Positions 20,020 through 45,825 of a DNA stretch of 64,000 nt are shown piece by piece. Every line of letters starts with the position of its first letter. Within the stretch, counting starts at the first letter, position 1. A program made the position numbers and the translations under genes. The stretch lies in contig CAUYLG010071260.1 of the NCBI GenBank assembly GCA_963573385.1, positions 1 to 64,000 of the forward strand, written 5' to 3'. The stretch is from Cacajao melanocephalus (Eukaryota; Chordata; Mammalia; Primates; Pitheciidae). The notes beneath the pieces are model-generated. The model was not told the origin of the DNA, made no database searches, and was given only the letters and a program-made list of their open reading frames with translations.

Positions 20020-20545
20020 TGTCATACGGAGTAGCTTCACTCCCCTAAACATCCTCTGTGCTCCACCTCTCCCTCCCTCCCTCCCCACTAACCCCTGGCA
20101 ACCTCTGATCTTTTTACTGTCTCCAAAGTTTTGCCTTTTCCAGTATGCATAGAGTTGGAATCACATAGTATGTATCCCGTTCAGATGGGCTTCTTCCACT
20201 TAGTAAAATGCATTTAACATTCCTCCTCCATGTCTTTCCACAGCTTGATAGCTCATTTCTTTTTGGTGCTGCATAATACTCCATTGTTTAGAGCTACCAC
20301 AGTTCATTTATCCGTTCACCTACTGAAGGGCATCTTGGTTATTCCAAGCTTTGGCAATTATGAATAAATCTGCTATAAACATCTGTGTACAGGTTTTTGT
20401 GTGAATATAAGTTTTAAACTTATTTGGGTAAATATAAGAAGCATGATTGCTGGATCGTATGCTTAGTTTTATGAGAAACTGCCAAACTGTCTTCCAAAGT
20501 GGCTGTACTATTTTGTATTCCCATCAGCAATGAAGGAGATTTCTT
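20020..20545 (-). mobile_element. L1 fragment, antisense (ORF2 3' end/3'UTR)
   Basis: Reverse strand carries CATTGCTGATGGGAATACAA, TTTGGAAGACAGTTTGGCAG and CAGGGGTTAGTGGGGAGGGA, diagnostic of old L1 3' ends. Frames are broken. Confidence 0.85.
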
Positions 20546-20576
20546 GTCGCTCTGCTGTATTTATTTATTTATTTAT

Positions 20577-20607
<31 letters not shown>

Positions 20608-20620
20608 GTGTGTGTGTGTG
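20577..20620. repeat. (GT)n microsatellite
   Basis: About 22 GT units with one GC interruption, at the junction with the next Alu. Confidence 0.95.
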
Positions 20621-20765
20621 AGACAGGGTCTTGCTTTGTTGCCCAGGCCAGAGTGTAGTGGTGCAAACATGCTCCAGCCTCGACCTCCTAGGCTCAAGGG
20701 ATTCTCCTGCCTTAGCCTCCTAAGCTGGGACTACAGGTGTGTGCCCACCACGCCTGGCTAATTTT
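20619..20765 (-). repeat. Alu fragment
   Basis: Left-arm portion ending ACGCCTGGCTAATTTTTAA. Confidence 0.87.
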
Positions 20766-20779
20766 TAATTTTAGTTTTA

Positions 20780-21047
<268 letters not shown>

Positions 21048-21082
21048 CAATTTTTTTGTTTTTGTTGTTTTTGTTGTTGTTG

Positions 21083-21186
21083 TTGTAGGATGAGGTCTCA
21101 CTGTTTTCACTTCCCGGGTTCAAGCAATCCACCCGCCTCAGCCTCTCAAATGCTGGGATTAAAGGCAAGAGCAACCATGCCTGGCC
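21083..21186 (-). repeat. Alu fragment
   Basis: Partial antisense copy with a large internal deletion; preceded by (TTG)n. Confidence 0.8.
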
Positions 21187-22340
21187 TAGTTTAAATGTTT
21201 TGTTTTTTGTTTATTTTTACCATAAGCGTGTATTTACTATAGAGAAGCAGCATTTCCCCCAGGTCGCAAACAAATGAAGGTTGAATGTGACACTTCATTG
21301 TGAGGTGATGGCCTGGGCATCCTGGCTAACTCCACTGCTGATGAGGTGGTCTTTCTGTTCTTACTTTGGGCTTTTGTGGGGACAGTTGGGAAAAACGCCA
21401 AGGGAGAACACAAAAGAGCAGGCCAAGATCCAGATCTCTTTGCAAAGAGAAACTGGAAGAGCAGGTTGACTTAGGGGCCAGGAGCCAGGAGCCCAAAGGA
21501 CCCTTCTGTTTCACCTCCAAGGCTCTGTGGTCCTGTGCAGCTTCTGTCAGAATGACGTTTGGCTTTGAGACAGAAAACACCAAACACCATAGGCTGGAAC
21601 GGCGCAGACACCTATTTCTCTTCCTCCAGTCTCAGCCCAGGTCAGTGTTATGGCTTCACAAGCACTGGAACCCAGGCCTTTGCCATCTTTTCCCTCCACC
21701 ACTCAGCGTTTGGTGTCTGGAGGTCAGTGCTGAGTGGCACATCCACATTCCAGCAGCTGGAAAGAAAAGCAGCACAGAGGGGCACATCCCACCCTCTAAG
21801 GAGACATCCTTCCTTGCCCCACTGCCAGGCCACAGGCAGTGGCCTCACAGAGCTACAAAGCATGTGGGGAGGGAGTCTGTTCTCCTGGTCAGCCAAGTGT
21901 CCAGCTAAAAATGAGGGTTCCTGCCACCAAGGCAGAGGGAGCAGGCAGGTGTCTGGGTGGTGCCTGATGCTCCTTGCTATGCTGTGATCGAGGGTTCTTT
22001 CAACAGTGGCCCCCTGACCCCGAGCTGTGATTCCTGGGCCACCCATCAGTCTCACTCAGTTACCAATCCTATCACAGTAGACTGGCAAACACTTCCTTAA
22101 TCAGACCAGCACATGTTCACTGGATACCTTCAAGTCCCATTCCATGCTGCAGGGTGCACTTCCTTAACCAGGACATTCACAGGCTGAGTGGACATGATAA
22201 CACCCAGACAAGACAAGCACGAGGTGTGTTTGCTCCCTTCATTCCAGGGTTAATTTCTCTGACAAATATTGCTAGCTCCCGAGCACGTCAGGATGACACT
22301 GCCCTTGTGGAGCTTACAGTCTAGCTGGGAAAACGGGTGA
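21187..22340. other. Single-copy intergenic stretch
   Basis: No recognisable gene. About 22,250-22,330 (CCCTTGTGGAGCTTACAGTC) is L2-like. Confidence 0.5.
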
Positions 22341-22479
22341 AAAATGAGAGTCTCCTCAGGCCAAAAATGTTTAATCAGGCTCCAGACTTATCTTTCAAGT
22401 GACAGGAAATATGGTAATAAAGGAAAGAGTAAATGACACCAGGAAGGAACACTTGGCGGACATTCTGTAGGAAGAATCT

Positions 22480-22620
22480 CCTGAACTGTTCGAAAATATC
22501 AATGTAATGAAAAAAAAAAAAAAGACTGTTCTAGATTAAAAGAGACTAAAGAGATACAACAACCAGATGCAAAATGTGAATATTGATTGGGTTCTGTTGA
22601 AAAAAGAAGTTATAACTAGA
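22480..22620 (+). repeat. Old LINE-like 3' fragment
   Basis: AGACTGTTCTAGATTAAAAG followed by AGACTAAAGAGATACAACAA resembles an old L1 3'UTR. Family uncertain. Confidence 0.4.
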
Positions 22621-22654
22621 ACATACGAATATAATAAGTGATGCTATGGAATTA

Positions 22655-23095
22655 CTTTCAGTATCCACAGATTCCGCATCCACAGATTCAACCAACTTCA
22701 GATCTGAAGTATTTTAGGGGAAAAATTAAAAATGATCCAACAATAAAGATAATACAAATACAAACAATATAGTATAGCAACTATTTACATTGTCTTAGGT
22801 ATTATAAGTAATCTAGAGATTATATTAATGTTAATATTTTTTTAAACTTTACTTTTTTTTGAGCCAACATGGCACCACTGTAATCCAGCCTGTCGACAGA
22901 GCGAGACTCCGTCTCAAAAAATTAGATTAATTAATTAATTAAATTATATAAAGCATAGAAGAAGATATGGAAATACTATGCCACTTTATATACAGAACTT
23001 GAGTATTCATGTATTTTGGTATCCACAGAATCCTCCCTTCTCAGCCTCCCAAATAGCTGGAACTAATCCCCAACGGATACCAAGGGATGACAGTA
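22655..23095. mobile_element. MER2/Tigger-like DNA transposon remnant
   Basis: Right end AATCCCCAACGGATACCAAG GGATGACAG resembles the MER2 terminus, and the interior ACTATTTACATTGTCTTAGG also fits. An Alu scrap (22,859-22,925) interrupts it. Confidence 0.65.
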
Positions 23096-23149
23096 TTGTT
23101 AATTTTCTTAGCTGCGACAATGGTAATGTGGTTATATATGAAAACTTGC

Positions 23150-23455
23150 TGGCTGGATGTGGAGGTTCCTATCTGTGATCCCAGCACTTTGGAAGGCTGA
23201 GGTGGGCAGATCACTTGAGCCTAGAAGTTTGAGAGCAGCCTGAGCAACAGGGTGAAACCCTGTCTTCCCAAAACAAATAAATAAATAAAAAAAGCCAGGT
23301 GCAGGGGCCCGTGCCTGTAGTCCCAGCTACTTGGGAGGCTGAGGTAGGAGGATTGCTTGAACCCAGGAGGTGGAGGCTTCAGTGAGCTGTGATTGCATCA
23401 CTGCACTCCATCCTGGGTGACAGAGCAAGACCTTGTCTCAAGAAAAAGGAAAAAT
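23150..23455 (+). repeat. Alu
   Basis: Diverged older dimer. Confidence 0.88.
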
Positions 23456-23679
23456 AAAACTTTAAACTTTTTTCCAAAATGCATACTGAAGTATTTAGAG
23501 ATGAAGTGTTTATTTTGTCGGCAACTTACTTTCCAAAGTTGGCAACAAAAAAAAGTAGCAAACAAAAATAGATACATGGAGAGAGAGAGAGCATGTGAGC
23601 AAATGTGGCAGATGTTAACAACTGGTGAATCTCAAGGTTATGTGGGCACTCACTGCACTATTCTTTTAAATTTATTTTT

Positions 23680-24760
<1,081 letters not shown>

Positions 24761-26014
24761 GTGGGAAGAACAATCACACCACTGTTTAACTGATCGACTA
24801 TTATGGAAACTGTGAAAGGCAGTCCGCAGAGTGAATGGAGGCTTCAGGAGGAGGCTTTGACTTGTCCTGGGGTTCCCCCAGGAACGCCATCTCAGCCAGA
24901 GGCTGACTCAGAAGGTAGACGGGCAGGAACAGGGTAATGTGGAGACTGCCAGGAGCAGGCAAGGGCCAGGAACTCTGACTTCATCCCAAGGCTATCGGAG
25001 GCCCTCTGTACTCTCTCTTATGATAACTGCTTCCCTTCTTTTGGGCAGTCCTCCTGACCTCACTGTAGCTGTGTGGGTGGGCTACCTGGTTGAGTCAACC
25101 AGAGCCCATCTCTGGGATTTTAAACTTGGAAGCAGAAGGAGAGTGATCATCACCTCTTTTCAAGGGTGAATCAATGAGAAGCGAGGCTCAGGAGCTTGAA
25201 TCTCAAGTTCACAGAAGCAGCTGGCTGAGGGTGAAGCTCGCACACAGAGGCGAACAGGTCATCCTGGAAGGATGCCTACCCATGTCCAGCTGCTCCTGGA
25301 GCCCTTTCAGGACTGCTATTTTGAGCCTCTTCCTTCCTTAGCTGGTTTGAATTGGTCAATGTCACGTGCAACCTACCAAGTCCTGGCTAAGGTACCATGA
25401 GAGGGTTCAAGACTTGGTCAGAGAAGAGCTGGGGTATAGGAGGTTGGGGAAGGGTACCCATTCCACCCTTCTAGGTGGTAACTGAGAGAATAAAGAGGAA
25501 CAATTTACAGTTAAATGAAAATAAACATGGAAGCTTTAAGGATCTGTTAACAACAAGGAACAGACTCTAATATTGACTGACATAAAGTTTCAGAAAGGGC
25601 AAAATTAACCTCTGGTGATGGGCCGGAACAAAGATGGCCTGGGGTGGGGCGTGGACTGGTCTCTCCTGTCAGGTTTGGAATGACAAGTACACAGGCATGT
25701 GCACCTACTGAAACCTACTGCACTGCGCATCCGACTGCACTGACGTCCCTGGCTTCCCTCTTTGAAGCAACCTGGGTGACAGGCCATCCTGAACCAGTCA
25801 TCTCCTGCCCTCCCATCCAGCCCTCCCACTGTCTCAGTGTCCAGCCACCAAAGCCTGGAAGGTTGGAAAGGTGGCAAGGAGGAGACCCACAGTGGGTAGA
25901 GTTACAGGGGGCAGAGGTGGGGGCCACTGTTTGCTGGGGAGGGCCACTGGAGGGAGCTGCGGCAGAGTGGGAGGGAAGCTGCCCCCCACATGAGTAGGGG
26001 TAATTAGGAAGTGT
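24761..26014. other. Single-copy intergenic stretch
   Basis: No gene recognised on either strand. Confidence 0.5.
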
Positions 26015-26177
26015 TTTCTCCTCTGCAATGTTTGGGAGAATTTGGAGATGATTTATGTCCATTCTTTAGTGTTTGGTAGATTTCACCATCTGGTATTGGG
26101 CTTTTCTTTGTTGGGAAACTTGATGGTTGGTTCTACCTATGTGTTTTAGGTTGGTTCAGATTTTTTCATTTTTCTTC

Positions 26178-26462
26178 TTTTTTTGAGGTAGGGTCTCTGT
26201 CTCACTCCTGGCTGGAGTGCAGTGGTGCCGTCATAGGTCATTGCAGCTTTGAACTCCTGGGCTCTAGCTATCCTCCTGCTTCAGCCTCCCAAGTAGCTGG
26301 GGTTACAGACACATGCCGTGACACCCAGATAATTTTTAAAGTTTTTGTAGAGGCAGGGTCTTTTGCCCAGGTTGGTCTCGAACTCCTGGCCTCAGGCCAT
26401 CCTCCAACCTAACTAGTTCTCCCCAAGTGCTAGGATCACAGGTGTGAGCCACTGTGCCTGGC
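26178..26462 (-). repeat. Alu
   Basis: Old dimer inserted in the L1; GTTCAGATTTT repeats on both sides. Confidence 0.88.
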
Positions 26463-26530
26463 CCTGTTCAGATTTTCTATTTTTCCTGGGACAGTTTTGG
26501 TCATTTGTATCTCTCTAGGAATTTGGTTTT

Positions 26531-26799
26531 TTGACTTGCACTGTTGCCTGGGCTGGAGTGCAGTGGCACAATCTCGGCTCACTGCAACCTCTACCACAGG
26601 TTCAAGCAATTCTCCTGCCTCAGCCTCCTGAGTAGCTGGGATTACAGGTGCCTGTCACCCTGCTCGGCTAATTTGTTGTATTTTTAGTAGAGATGGGGTT
26701 TCACTAGGTTGGCCAGGCTGGTCTTGAACCCCTGACCTGATGATCTACCCACGTTGGCCTCCCAAAGTGCTGGGATTACAGGCATTAGCCACCACGCCC
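26531..26799 (-). repeat. Alu
   Basis: Antisense dimer without a clear T head. Confidence 0.9.
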
Positions 26800-26800
26800 T

Positions 26801-27394
26801 TTTATTTATTTATTTTTTTAAGACAGAGTCTTGCTCTGTCACCCATACTGGAGTGCAATTGCATCTTGGCTTACTGCAACCTCTGCCTCCTGGGTTCAAG
26901 TTATTTTCCTGCCTCAGCCTCCTGAGCAGCTGGGATTATAGGTGTGATCCACCATGCCTAGCTAATTTTTGTTGTTGTTTTTTTTTTTCCTGAGATGGAG
27001 TCTTGCTCTGTCGCCCAGGCTGGAGTGCAGTGGCATGATCTCGGCTCACTGTTCAAGTGATCTCCTGCCTCAGTCTCCCAAGTAGCTGGGACTACAGGTG
27101 TGTGGCACCACACCTGGCTAATTTTTTGTATTTTTAGTAGAAACGGGGTTTCACCATGTTAGCCAGGATGGTCTTGATCTCCTGACCTCGTGATCTGCCT
27201 GCTTCAGCCTCCCAAAGTGCTAGGATTACAGGCATGAGCCACTGCGCCCAGCCAATTTTTTAAATTTTTAATAAATAGAGGTGGGGTTTGGATATGTTGG
27301 CCAGGCTGGTCTCAAACTCCTGACCTCAGGTGATCTGCCCAATCAGCCTCCCAAAGTGCTGAGATTACAGGCGTAAGCCACCACACCCAGCCAA
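26801..27394 (-). repeat. Alu interrupted by a younger Alu
   Basis: Outer element: 26,801-26,975 and 27,255-27,394. Inner complete antisense Alu: 26,979-27,254. The outer copy resumes exactly where it broke off, after CTAGCTAATTTTT. Confidence 0.88.
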
Positions 27395-27800
27395 GATCTC
27401 TCCTTTTTAAATGTTGGCATTTGCAGCTATAAATTTCCCTCAGCAGACTTTGCTGCATTCCTTAAGTTCTGTTATGTTGTGGTTTTGTTTTTATCCATCT
27501 CTCAGTATTTTCTAATTTCCCTTGTGATTTCTTTGACCCTTTGGTTGTTAAAAAGTGTGTTTATTTTCTGGATACAAAAAGAAAGAACAGAAAGTATGTT
27601 TAATTTCTATGCATGTGTGAATCTTCATTTTCCTTCTAGTATGGATTTCCAGTTTTATTCCATTGTGACTGGAGAAGGTAGTTTGCAGAATTCCGATCTC
27701 TAGTTTACTGGGACTTGCTTTGTGCACTAACATGTAGTCCGTCCTGGAGGATGCTCCCTGTGCACTTAGGAACATGTGTTCTGTTGCTGTTGGGTGGAGT

Positions 27801-29249
27801 GTTCTGTTAGGTCTGGTCAGCCTTTTGGTTTTTGTGTAATACTTGGCACATAAACAAGAATATCTGTGACACAGAAAGCACAATAAACTGAAACCCATGA
27901 AGCCAACACTGACCCTGAGGTTCAAAACCTCCAGCATCTCTGCTCTTCCCTGAGCTCAGCCCTGAACCCTCCCCGTGGGTGAGCACTGTGTTGTGCTGAC
28001 TCCCTGTCCTCCTTGATGACTTTAGCACCTGGGTGTGAATCCCATACATATTTGGTTTTGAGCTTTATAAAAATGGCATCATACTGTATGAACTGTCTTG
28101 CTTTTTCATCCCATGGTGTATCTGAGATGTGTTCGTGATGGGGCACAGAACCGCAGTGCCCATGCCTCCCTCAATCATTTCTCCAGCCTTCCGAGGATGG
28201 GTTTCTGGGTCGTTTTCAGCCTTTTGCTTGTGCCAGTCTCCTGGTTTCTCCACTCCATCCAGAGCATCCGCATTTGCAACAGGCAGGGCAGGTGGTGCGT
28301 TGGATGTCCAGCACACAGTCAGATGACACCCAAGAAAGGAGGGCTCAGTTCAGGCCATGGCCGAGTGGGACTCTGCCGGGCTGTCTCTGCACCCAGCGCC
28401 AGGACTGCACGTGCCGCTGCTCCTTTTTGTTGTTTCCTCCACATCTGTTCCCTCGTCCAGAGAGGGCAGAAGAGCAGGAAACAGGCTTTGTCAGGGAACA
28501 AGGAAGCCCACCTGTGTGCTCTCAAATGTCGATGATTCAGGGGCATTGCTCACACCAGACACCTCCCTCTCTCTCCCCCCTGCAGCCTCTGAGCTCAGAC
28601 AGACAGATGCTCTTCTCCAGCGCCTTGAGGGTCAGGCCTTGGCCACCAGCCTGAGGATGCCCAGCATTGCCCTCCTCCCCTAGGTTTCTATGTTCCCCCA
28701 GCAGTTCTTGCCTCTCCTGCTGGTGGCTGGGAAGGCCCTCGAGGATGGGGCCCAGGACAGGAGGAAAGGGTGACCCCGACCCCCCCACCAAGCTGGACAG
28801 GCAGATGGTAGGCAGGACACACCTCTGCAATCTCTGGGGAGTAACAAGCAGATAGAGGCCTCCCAGGGACAAGAGCTGAGTTGGAGGAGCCCCTGGCTGG
28901 GCTGGGGCTGCGGCTGCCAAACAGCTGGCTCAGTGCCCCAGGGCAAGCCCAGGTAAGGTGACATAGTGGGAAATGTCTCCCCTGGGCAAGCCTGGGACAC
29001 TTCACAAAATAGCTCTTCAGTTGAAGCCAACTTGGAAAATTCCAGGGAAAAGGAAATTTACTATGGGGCAGGAATAGCTAAGCCTTGGCTTGGAACATCC
29101 AGAGCTCAACCCGGGGCCCTAAAAGCCACTGGGAGGTCGGCCTGGCCCCCAGAGCCAGCACAGGCTTTGCAGGCGCAGAGGCCCAAGCTTCGGGAAGGTC
29201 GCTGGCTTGAGACCACAGTCCCTGGGAACACGAAGGAGGGACTCAGCCA
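27801..29249. other. Intergenic stretch downstream of ZMIZ2
   Basis: Mostly single copy. Overlapping short frames on both strands at 28.1-29.0 kb share no frame, splice or family signal with a known protein, so I do not call a gene. Confidence 0.5.
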
Positions 29250-30323
29250 GGCCCACCAAGAGGGAGTCCTTTAATAGAGATCGGCACAGACAGGAGACAT
29301 GACAGCCCGGGCACCCTGCTCACATAGGCACAGGCTCGGCCCTGAGCCAACAGATGCAGTGGCTCCCTCCTCCCCCACCTGGGTGTGGGCCCATGGGGTG
29401 GAGACAGAGAGGTGGCTTTAAAAAACACAGCTGTACTAATTCTTCACTTTCACGGAGAAGGGGAACTTGGGAGCACAGCCCGCTAGAGAATTTTTACACA
29501 GAGCTGAATCTGAGAGCCCACCCACCCACCTTGGCCAGGCCGAAGCTCACTGTCCCCTACCCACTGGAGGTTCCTCCCTGATCTGTCTGCACACGAGAAG
29601 GAGCAGAGCACACAGGGAGACCGGGCTGTACAACAGGAACATGCTGGCTGGACAGCTGGCTCCCCTCTCCCAGCTGTTAGTGTTTCTACACTATGTACAT
29701 TGTTGTGCTTTGTAGCTCCCCCACCCTGAGGCCTCTGCCTGAAGCCGGGGTGGGGAGGGGAACCCGACACCACACACGGCTGGGCTGCCAGAGCTCCAGG
29801 CCCCCAAGAGGCTGCCATTTAGCCAGGTTCCAACAGCTGGACTGCCGGGCACAGGGGCCATTGGAGCCAGAGGCCCAGGGGACAGAGCCAGCCCTGCCCG
29901 ATGCCCAGCTCTGCCCAGTAGAGGAGGAGTTGAAACAGAAGGATCAACACTGGACAAGAAGCAGGGGGGCAGGGGTAGGCAGAGGTGGAAGGACAAGGTG
30001 TGAGGCAGTGAGACCAGGGGTATGAGGTGTGTGTGGACAGGGCTGAGCAGGGCTGGGCAGGGGCACCTCAGCAAAAGCCGTTCTGCAGCAGCAGGCTTGG
30101 TAGAGGGAGGTGGCGAGGGCTGCCGGCTTGGGAGCCCCTCCAGCTGAGCACAGGGCTGCTTCCAATTCAGGGGCAGCGCTGGCAGCAGAAGGCTCTGGCT
30201 CCAGGTGTGTTTTGGGGGAGGTTTGGGGAAGACCACCGGGTGTCCCATGGGGCTGGGCATTAAGGGCAGGGCTGTGGTGACATCTGTGAATGTGTCCCCC
30301 CTGGACCTGGGGTAAACACAGGA
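29250..30323 (-). other. ZMIZ2: ZMIZ2 3'UTR
   Basis: About 1.07 kb after the TGA at 30,326-30,324. It has no Alu insertion. It ends near an ATTAAA signal at 29,275-29,270. Confidence 0.8.
29270..29275 (-). terminator. ZMIZ2: Polyadenylation signal ATTAAA
   Basis: Minus-strand ATTAAA, the commonest variant hexamer, in the expected place for the ZMIZ2 3' end. Cleavage would fall about 15-25 nt further, near 29,250. Confidence 0.65.
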
Positions 30324-41254
<10,931 letters not shown>

Positions 41255-42759
41255 TGGCAATGGAGCAGCCTACAGGCCGGGTCTGACAGTGTTTATCTGG
41301 AACTCAGCTGCTCTGGCTGCCCGACAGGAGGGAAGGGATGTTAGCTGAGATGCAGCCAGGAGACCCTTTCAGCAGGGTGGAAGGACCCCAGTACCACCAG
41401 ACCCCACCCCTTTCTCAATAAAGGACACCTGGGCTCCGATGGCAGGCAAGGCAGTGGAGGAGCCTGGCACTGGCCCACCCCACCCACTCTGGGGATGCTC
41501 TGCCCCCACAAACCCAGCTTGGCAGCCAGCATGAACCCTTTCTGATCCAGGCCCTGCCACCCAGAGTCACTGGATCAACCTTAGAGACAGCCTTCCTGAT
41601 TCCAAATACTTTCCCCACTCTCCTGCTCACACCAAGGGCTGGATATCCATATAAAGTCAGGGACAATCTTAGCCACCCTGTGGAAACTGGGATTTAGAGA
41701 GGAGCCAGTAGTCAGGAACCGCCCAGAAGGCCCTGGGGTAAAGGACAGAGGGCCAGTGGGGGTGGGCCGACTCCCTGCTCAAGGTCTTACCTACCCTGAG
41801 TAGCCCAGGTAGAGGCACAGGCAGTTCTGGAGGCCAGGGGCTGGGAAAGCCAAGGAGGAGAGTGCAGTGGTCAACCAATAACCCTCCATCCTGGCCTTGG
41901 GAGGGATGTGCAGGATACCTCCTGAAATAGGGTGTTGGCCCATAACCCGGGACCTGGCTGGCAGCCCCTCCCACCAAGAGAGCCCTCCTCAGGGCAGCAG
42001 AAGGGCTCCAGGGAAGGGGACCTCAGAACTGACCCAGATTCCACCAAGTGGGGGCTGCCTGAAGCTGATATGGTCATAGGGGCCAGGCAGGCAGACCCAC
42101 TGGCCCATCCATGACACCCCCAGGGAGTGCTCAATAGGAGAAGGCAGGGACACACACAATAGATGGAGGGTGGGCACTCACAGACCTGGCAGGGACTGAC
42201 TTGGCCAGTGTTTCTAAGCAGGGGGCTTGGGGGACGCTGAAGTGACTCTGCAAGATGGGGCTGAGTGGACCCTGGGGACCTGGTGCTCAGGAAAGGGCAG
42301 CAGAGGGGGTGTGTCAGAGAGGAATGCAGCAGGTGGACACTCGCAGGACCATAGTGCTGGCACCATGGGACTTCTACATGCTATGCTAAGTTTACTCTCC
42401 CCGTTGAGTAAACAAGCCATGGAAGTGACCACACCTTTAGGCTGCCTCTGAGTGCCACGCCTTCCCACACTGCCACAAGCAAGCCCCTTACCAAAGCGGG
42501 CCCAGACATCCCCTGGGGCCCTGTCTCTGGACTGTCCCCAAAGGGCCTTCACTGGTACTACCTTGGGTCCTGACACTCTCAAGACCACCTGCCACATCCA
42601 CTGCTGCCTGCCTGGGCTGTCCACAGAGGCACATTGGCTATGGCACAGCCCAAGCAGTGGGTGTGTGAGAGGCCATTTCAACTGTTTCTCAGGAGTCCCC
42701 CGGGAAGGCAGGGGCATGCTCACCTTGGATATCACTGCCTTTTAGGGGCTGCAAGGCTG

Positions 42760-42795
42760 ACACACACACACATGCACACACACACACACACACAC
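42760..42795. repeat. (CA)n microsatellite
   Basis: CA repeat with a single CATG interruption in ZMIZ2 intron 1. Confidence 0.95.
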
Positions 42796-43449
42796 CCCCA
42801 CCCCTGAGGTGTGCTGACCGTTGCTGCCATCTTGCCATCGCAGCACTCACAAGGCCTCTCCCTGCCCCAGGAGAGGGTGGCCCCACTTTCATCTAGGCTG
42901 CCATTTCTTGTACTAACCAGGGGCCTCACCAATGGAGGTAGCAACAGCCTCACCCCTCAAAATACAGACCTGGAGCTTCTGAGGGTGACCTGTATGCCCA
43001 GGGCCCCAGAGCAGGTGAGACATAGAACTGAGAACTCTGCTTGGGGAGCCTGAGCATGTGGCTTTTCACTGGATCTTCCCACCAGCAAGCACTGAGACTG
43101 GGGAGGTACCAATTAGGGAAGAGGGAGAGGGCAGTGGTCTAGACTTCCTCACACCCTCAGGGGAGGCAAGACTTGATTCCCATAGGCTCCTCCCCTTACC
43201 CCGCCCCCCATCAAGTCCTGCCCAGGAAGCAGGGGTGAGAAAAAACAGGGGCTGATGGCTCCAGAAGGCTCCAGGCACCTGGACTCTGGGCCAGGACAGA
43301 CCTGGGAGCTGAGATGGCCCAGCTAGGCAAGGCAGGGCTGGCAATCTCAGTCCCACAGCCTGACTCGGAAACAGTGACGTTGGGGGGACAGAGCAACCTA
43401 CCAACAGCCAGAATCTCCTTCCCAGATCTGCCGGGTGGGGCCTTGAGCA

Positions 43450-45045
43450 GCCACATACAGATTTTAGGACTTAGAATATAGATATGGTAATCAAAACTAT
43501 GTGGTACCAACAGGGGAACAGAACCATGGACCGATAGGCAAGACCAGAGAATTCGAAACCGATCTGCATAAATAGGCCACAATGATGTCTGACAAAGGTG
43601 CAAGAGCATTTCAAAGGAGTAAGGGCAGCCTTTCCAACCAGTGGTGTGGGGACGATGGAGCAACTGGGCATCAAAACAAACAAACAAACAAAAAAACACC
43701 TGAACCTCACACCTTATACAGAAAGTAATTCAAAATGGTTTACAGATTTAACTATAAAACATAAATCTATAAAATGTTCAGGAAAATACATAGAAGAAAA
43801 TCTTTGCAATCTAGGCGACAGAGTTCTTAGACCCGATACCAAAAGCATGATCCAAAAAAGAAAAAAATTGATAAACCGGACTTCATCAAAATTAAGTATT
43901 TCCTCTGTGAAAGGCCCTGCCAAGAGGATGAAAAGATAAGTTACCGGCCAGGAGAAATATTTGCAAGCTTCATATCCAACAAAGAACTAGTCTCTAGAAC
44001 ATACAAAGAATTTTCAGCCAGGCACAGTGGCTCACACTTATAATCCTAGCACTTTGGAAGGCTGACGCAGGAGGACTGCTTGATCCCAGGAGTTCAAAAA
44101 CAGCCTGGGCAACGTAGTGAGATGCCATCTCCTCAAGAAATTTAAAAATTAGCCGGGTGTGGTGGCAAGTACCTGTGGTCCCAGCTTCTCAGGAGGCTGC
44201 AATGGGGGGATCACTTGACCCCAGAAGGTAGAGGCTGGAGTGAGACATGGTCTTGCCACTATACTCCAGCCTGGATGACAGAGTGAACCATGATTTAAAA
44301 TAAAAATAAAATACAGAATTCTCAAAACTAAAAAAAACTTACAATAAAAAACTCCAATTAGCAAATAAGCAAAAAACATAAAGAGACACTTTGCCAAAGA
44401 GAATATACAGATGGCAAATAAGCATATGAAAAGATGCTCAGCATCACTAGTCAGTGGGGAAATGCAAATTAAAACCACAGTGAGATATCACTATACATCC
44501 ATCAGAATGGCTAAAATAAAAAATAGTGACATCACTAAATGCTGGCAAGGAGAAACTGGATCTCTCACACATTACTAGTGGGAATATAAAATGTACAGCC
44601 ACTCTGGAAAGCAGTCTGGCTGTATCATATGGAACTAAGCACACAGCTACCCTACTATGACCCAGTAACTGCACTTGTAGACATTTATCTGAGAAATAAA
44701 AACTTATATTCACATAAAAACCTGTACACAAATGTTTATAACTGCTTTATTCGTAATAGCCATAGAATGGCAACAGCCCAGATGTCTTTCAATGGATAAA
44801 TAGTTAAACTAGCTGTGGTACATCCATAGCCCAGATGCAATATAAAGGAATGAACTACTGATAACACGCAACAACCTGGATGAATCTCCAGAGAATTATG
44901 CTGAGTGGAAAAAGCCAATCCCAAGAGGCTACAGGGTGTATGATTCCTTTATTTAGCATTCTTGACACAAAATTAAAGAAATGGAGAACAGATTAGTGAT
45001 TGCCAGGGGTTAAAGGTGGGGGTAAGGGAGAAAAAAGTACTCATC
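43450..45045 (+). mobile_element. L1 fragment (ORF2 3' end and 3'UTR), antisense to ZMIZ2
   Basis: Sense L1 motifs such as AACCGGACTTCATCAAAATT, CACTAGTCAGTGGGGAAATG and CCAGGGGTTAAAGGTGGGGG. Many stops, an older subfamily; interrupted by an Alu at 44,014-44,313. Confidence 0.88.
44014..44313 (+). repeat. Alu inside the intronic L1
   Basis: Dimer ending in AAAATAAAAATAAAAT, flanked by AGAATTTTC/AGAATTCTC. Confidence 0.9.
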
Positions 45046-45105
45046 TCTTCTCCGTTTCTATCATTTTGGCAGGAGAAAAGTGGGTGTGAATATAAGAAGG
45101 CAACA

Positions 45106-45388
45106 GGCCGAGCACCAGGCTCATGCCTATAATCTCAGCAGTTTGGGAGGCGGAGGTGGGCGGGTCATTTGAGATCAGAAGTTCGAGATCAGCCTGGCCA
45201 ACTCTGTCTCTACTAAAAGCATAAAAATTAGCCGGGCATGGTAATCCCAGCAACCTGAGAGGCTGAGGCAGGAGAATCGTTTGAAGCCAGGAGGCAGAGG
45301 TTGCAGTGAGCTGAGATCTCGCCACTGCACTACAGTCTGGGCAACAGAGCAAGACTCTGGCTAAAAATAAATAAATAAAAATAAAAGG
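45106..45388 (+). repeat. Alu
   Basis: Dimer with small deletions at both monomer starts. Confidence 0.9.
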
Positions 45389-45496
45389 CAACAGGCTGTA
45401 ACCTCTTTACTGTATCAATGTAGTGTCCTGGTGCAATGTTGCACTAGATTTTCCAAGATGTTACCATTGACAAAAACTGAGTAAAGGATAGAATGA

Positions 45497-45825
<329 letters not shown>

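Larger units (their letters stand above)
26015..27800 (-). mobile_element. L1 antisense fragment broken by Alus
   Basis: L1 ORF2 antisense text appears in three pieces: about 26,020-26,177 (GGGCTTTTCTTTGTTGGGAA), 26,463-26,530 and 27,395-27,800 (TTTCCCTTGTGATTTCTTTG). Alus fill the gaps. No intact frame. Confidence 0.8.

Noticed and set aside
21366..22055. 180- and 142-codon frames
   Set aside because: No recognisable domain, promoter or splice context; overlapping frames on both strands.
28098..30263. Several frames of 100-190 codons near the ZMIZ2 3' end
   Set aside because: GC-rich 3'UTR and flank; different phases overlap and none resembles a known protein.
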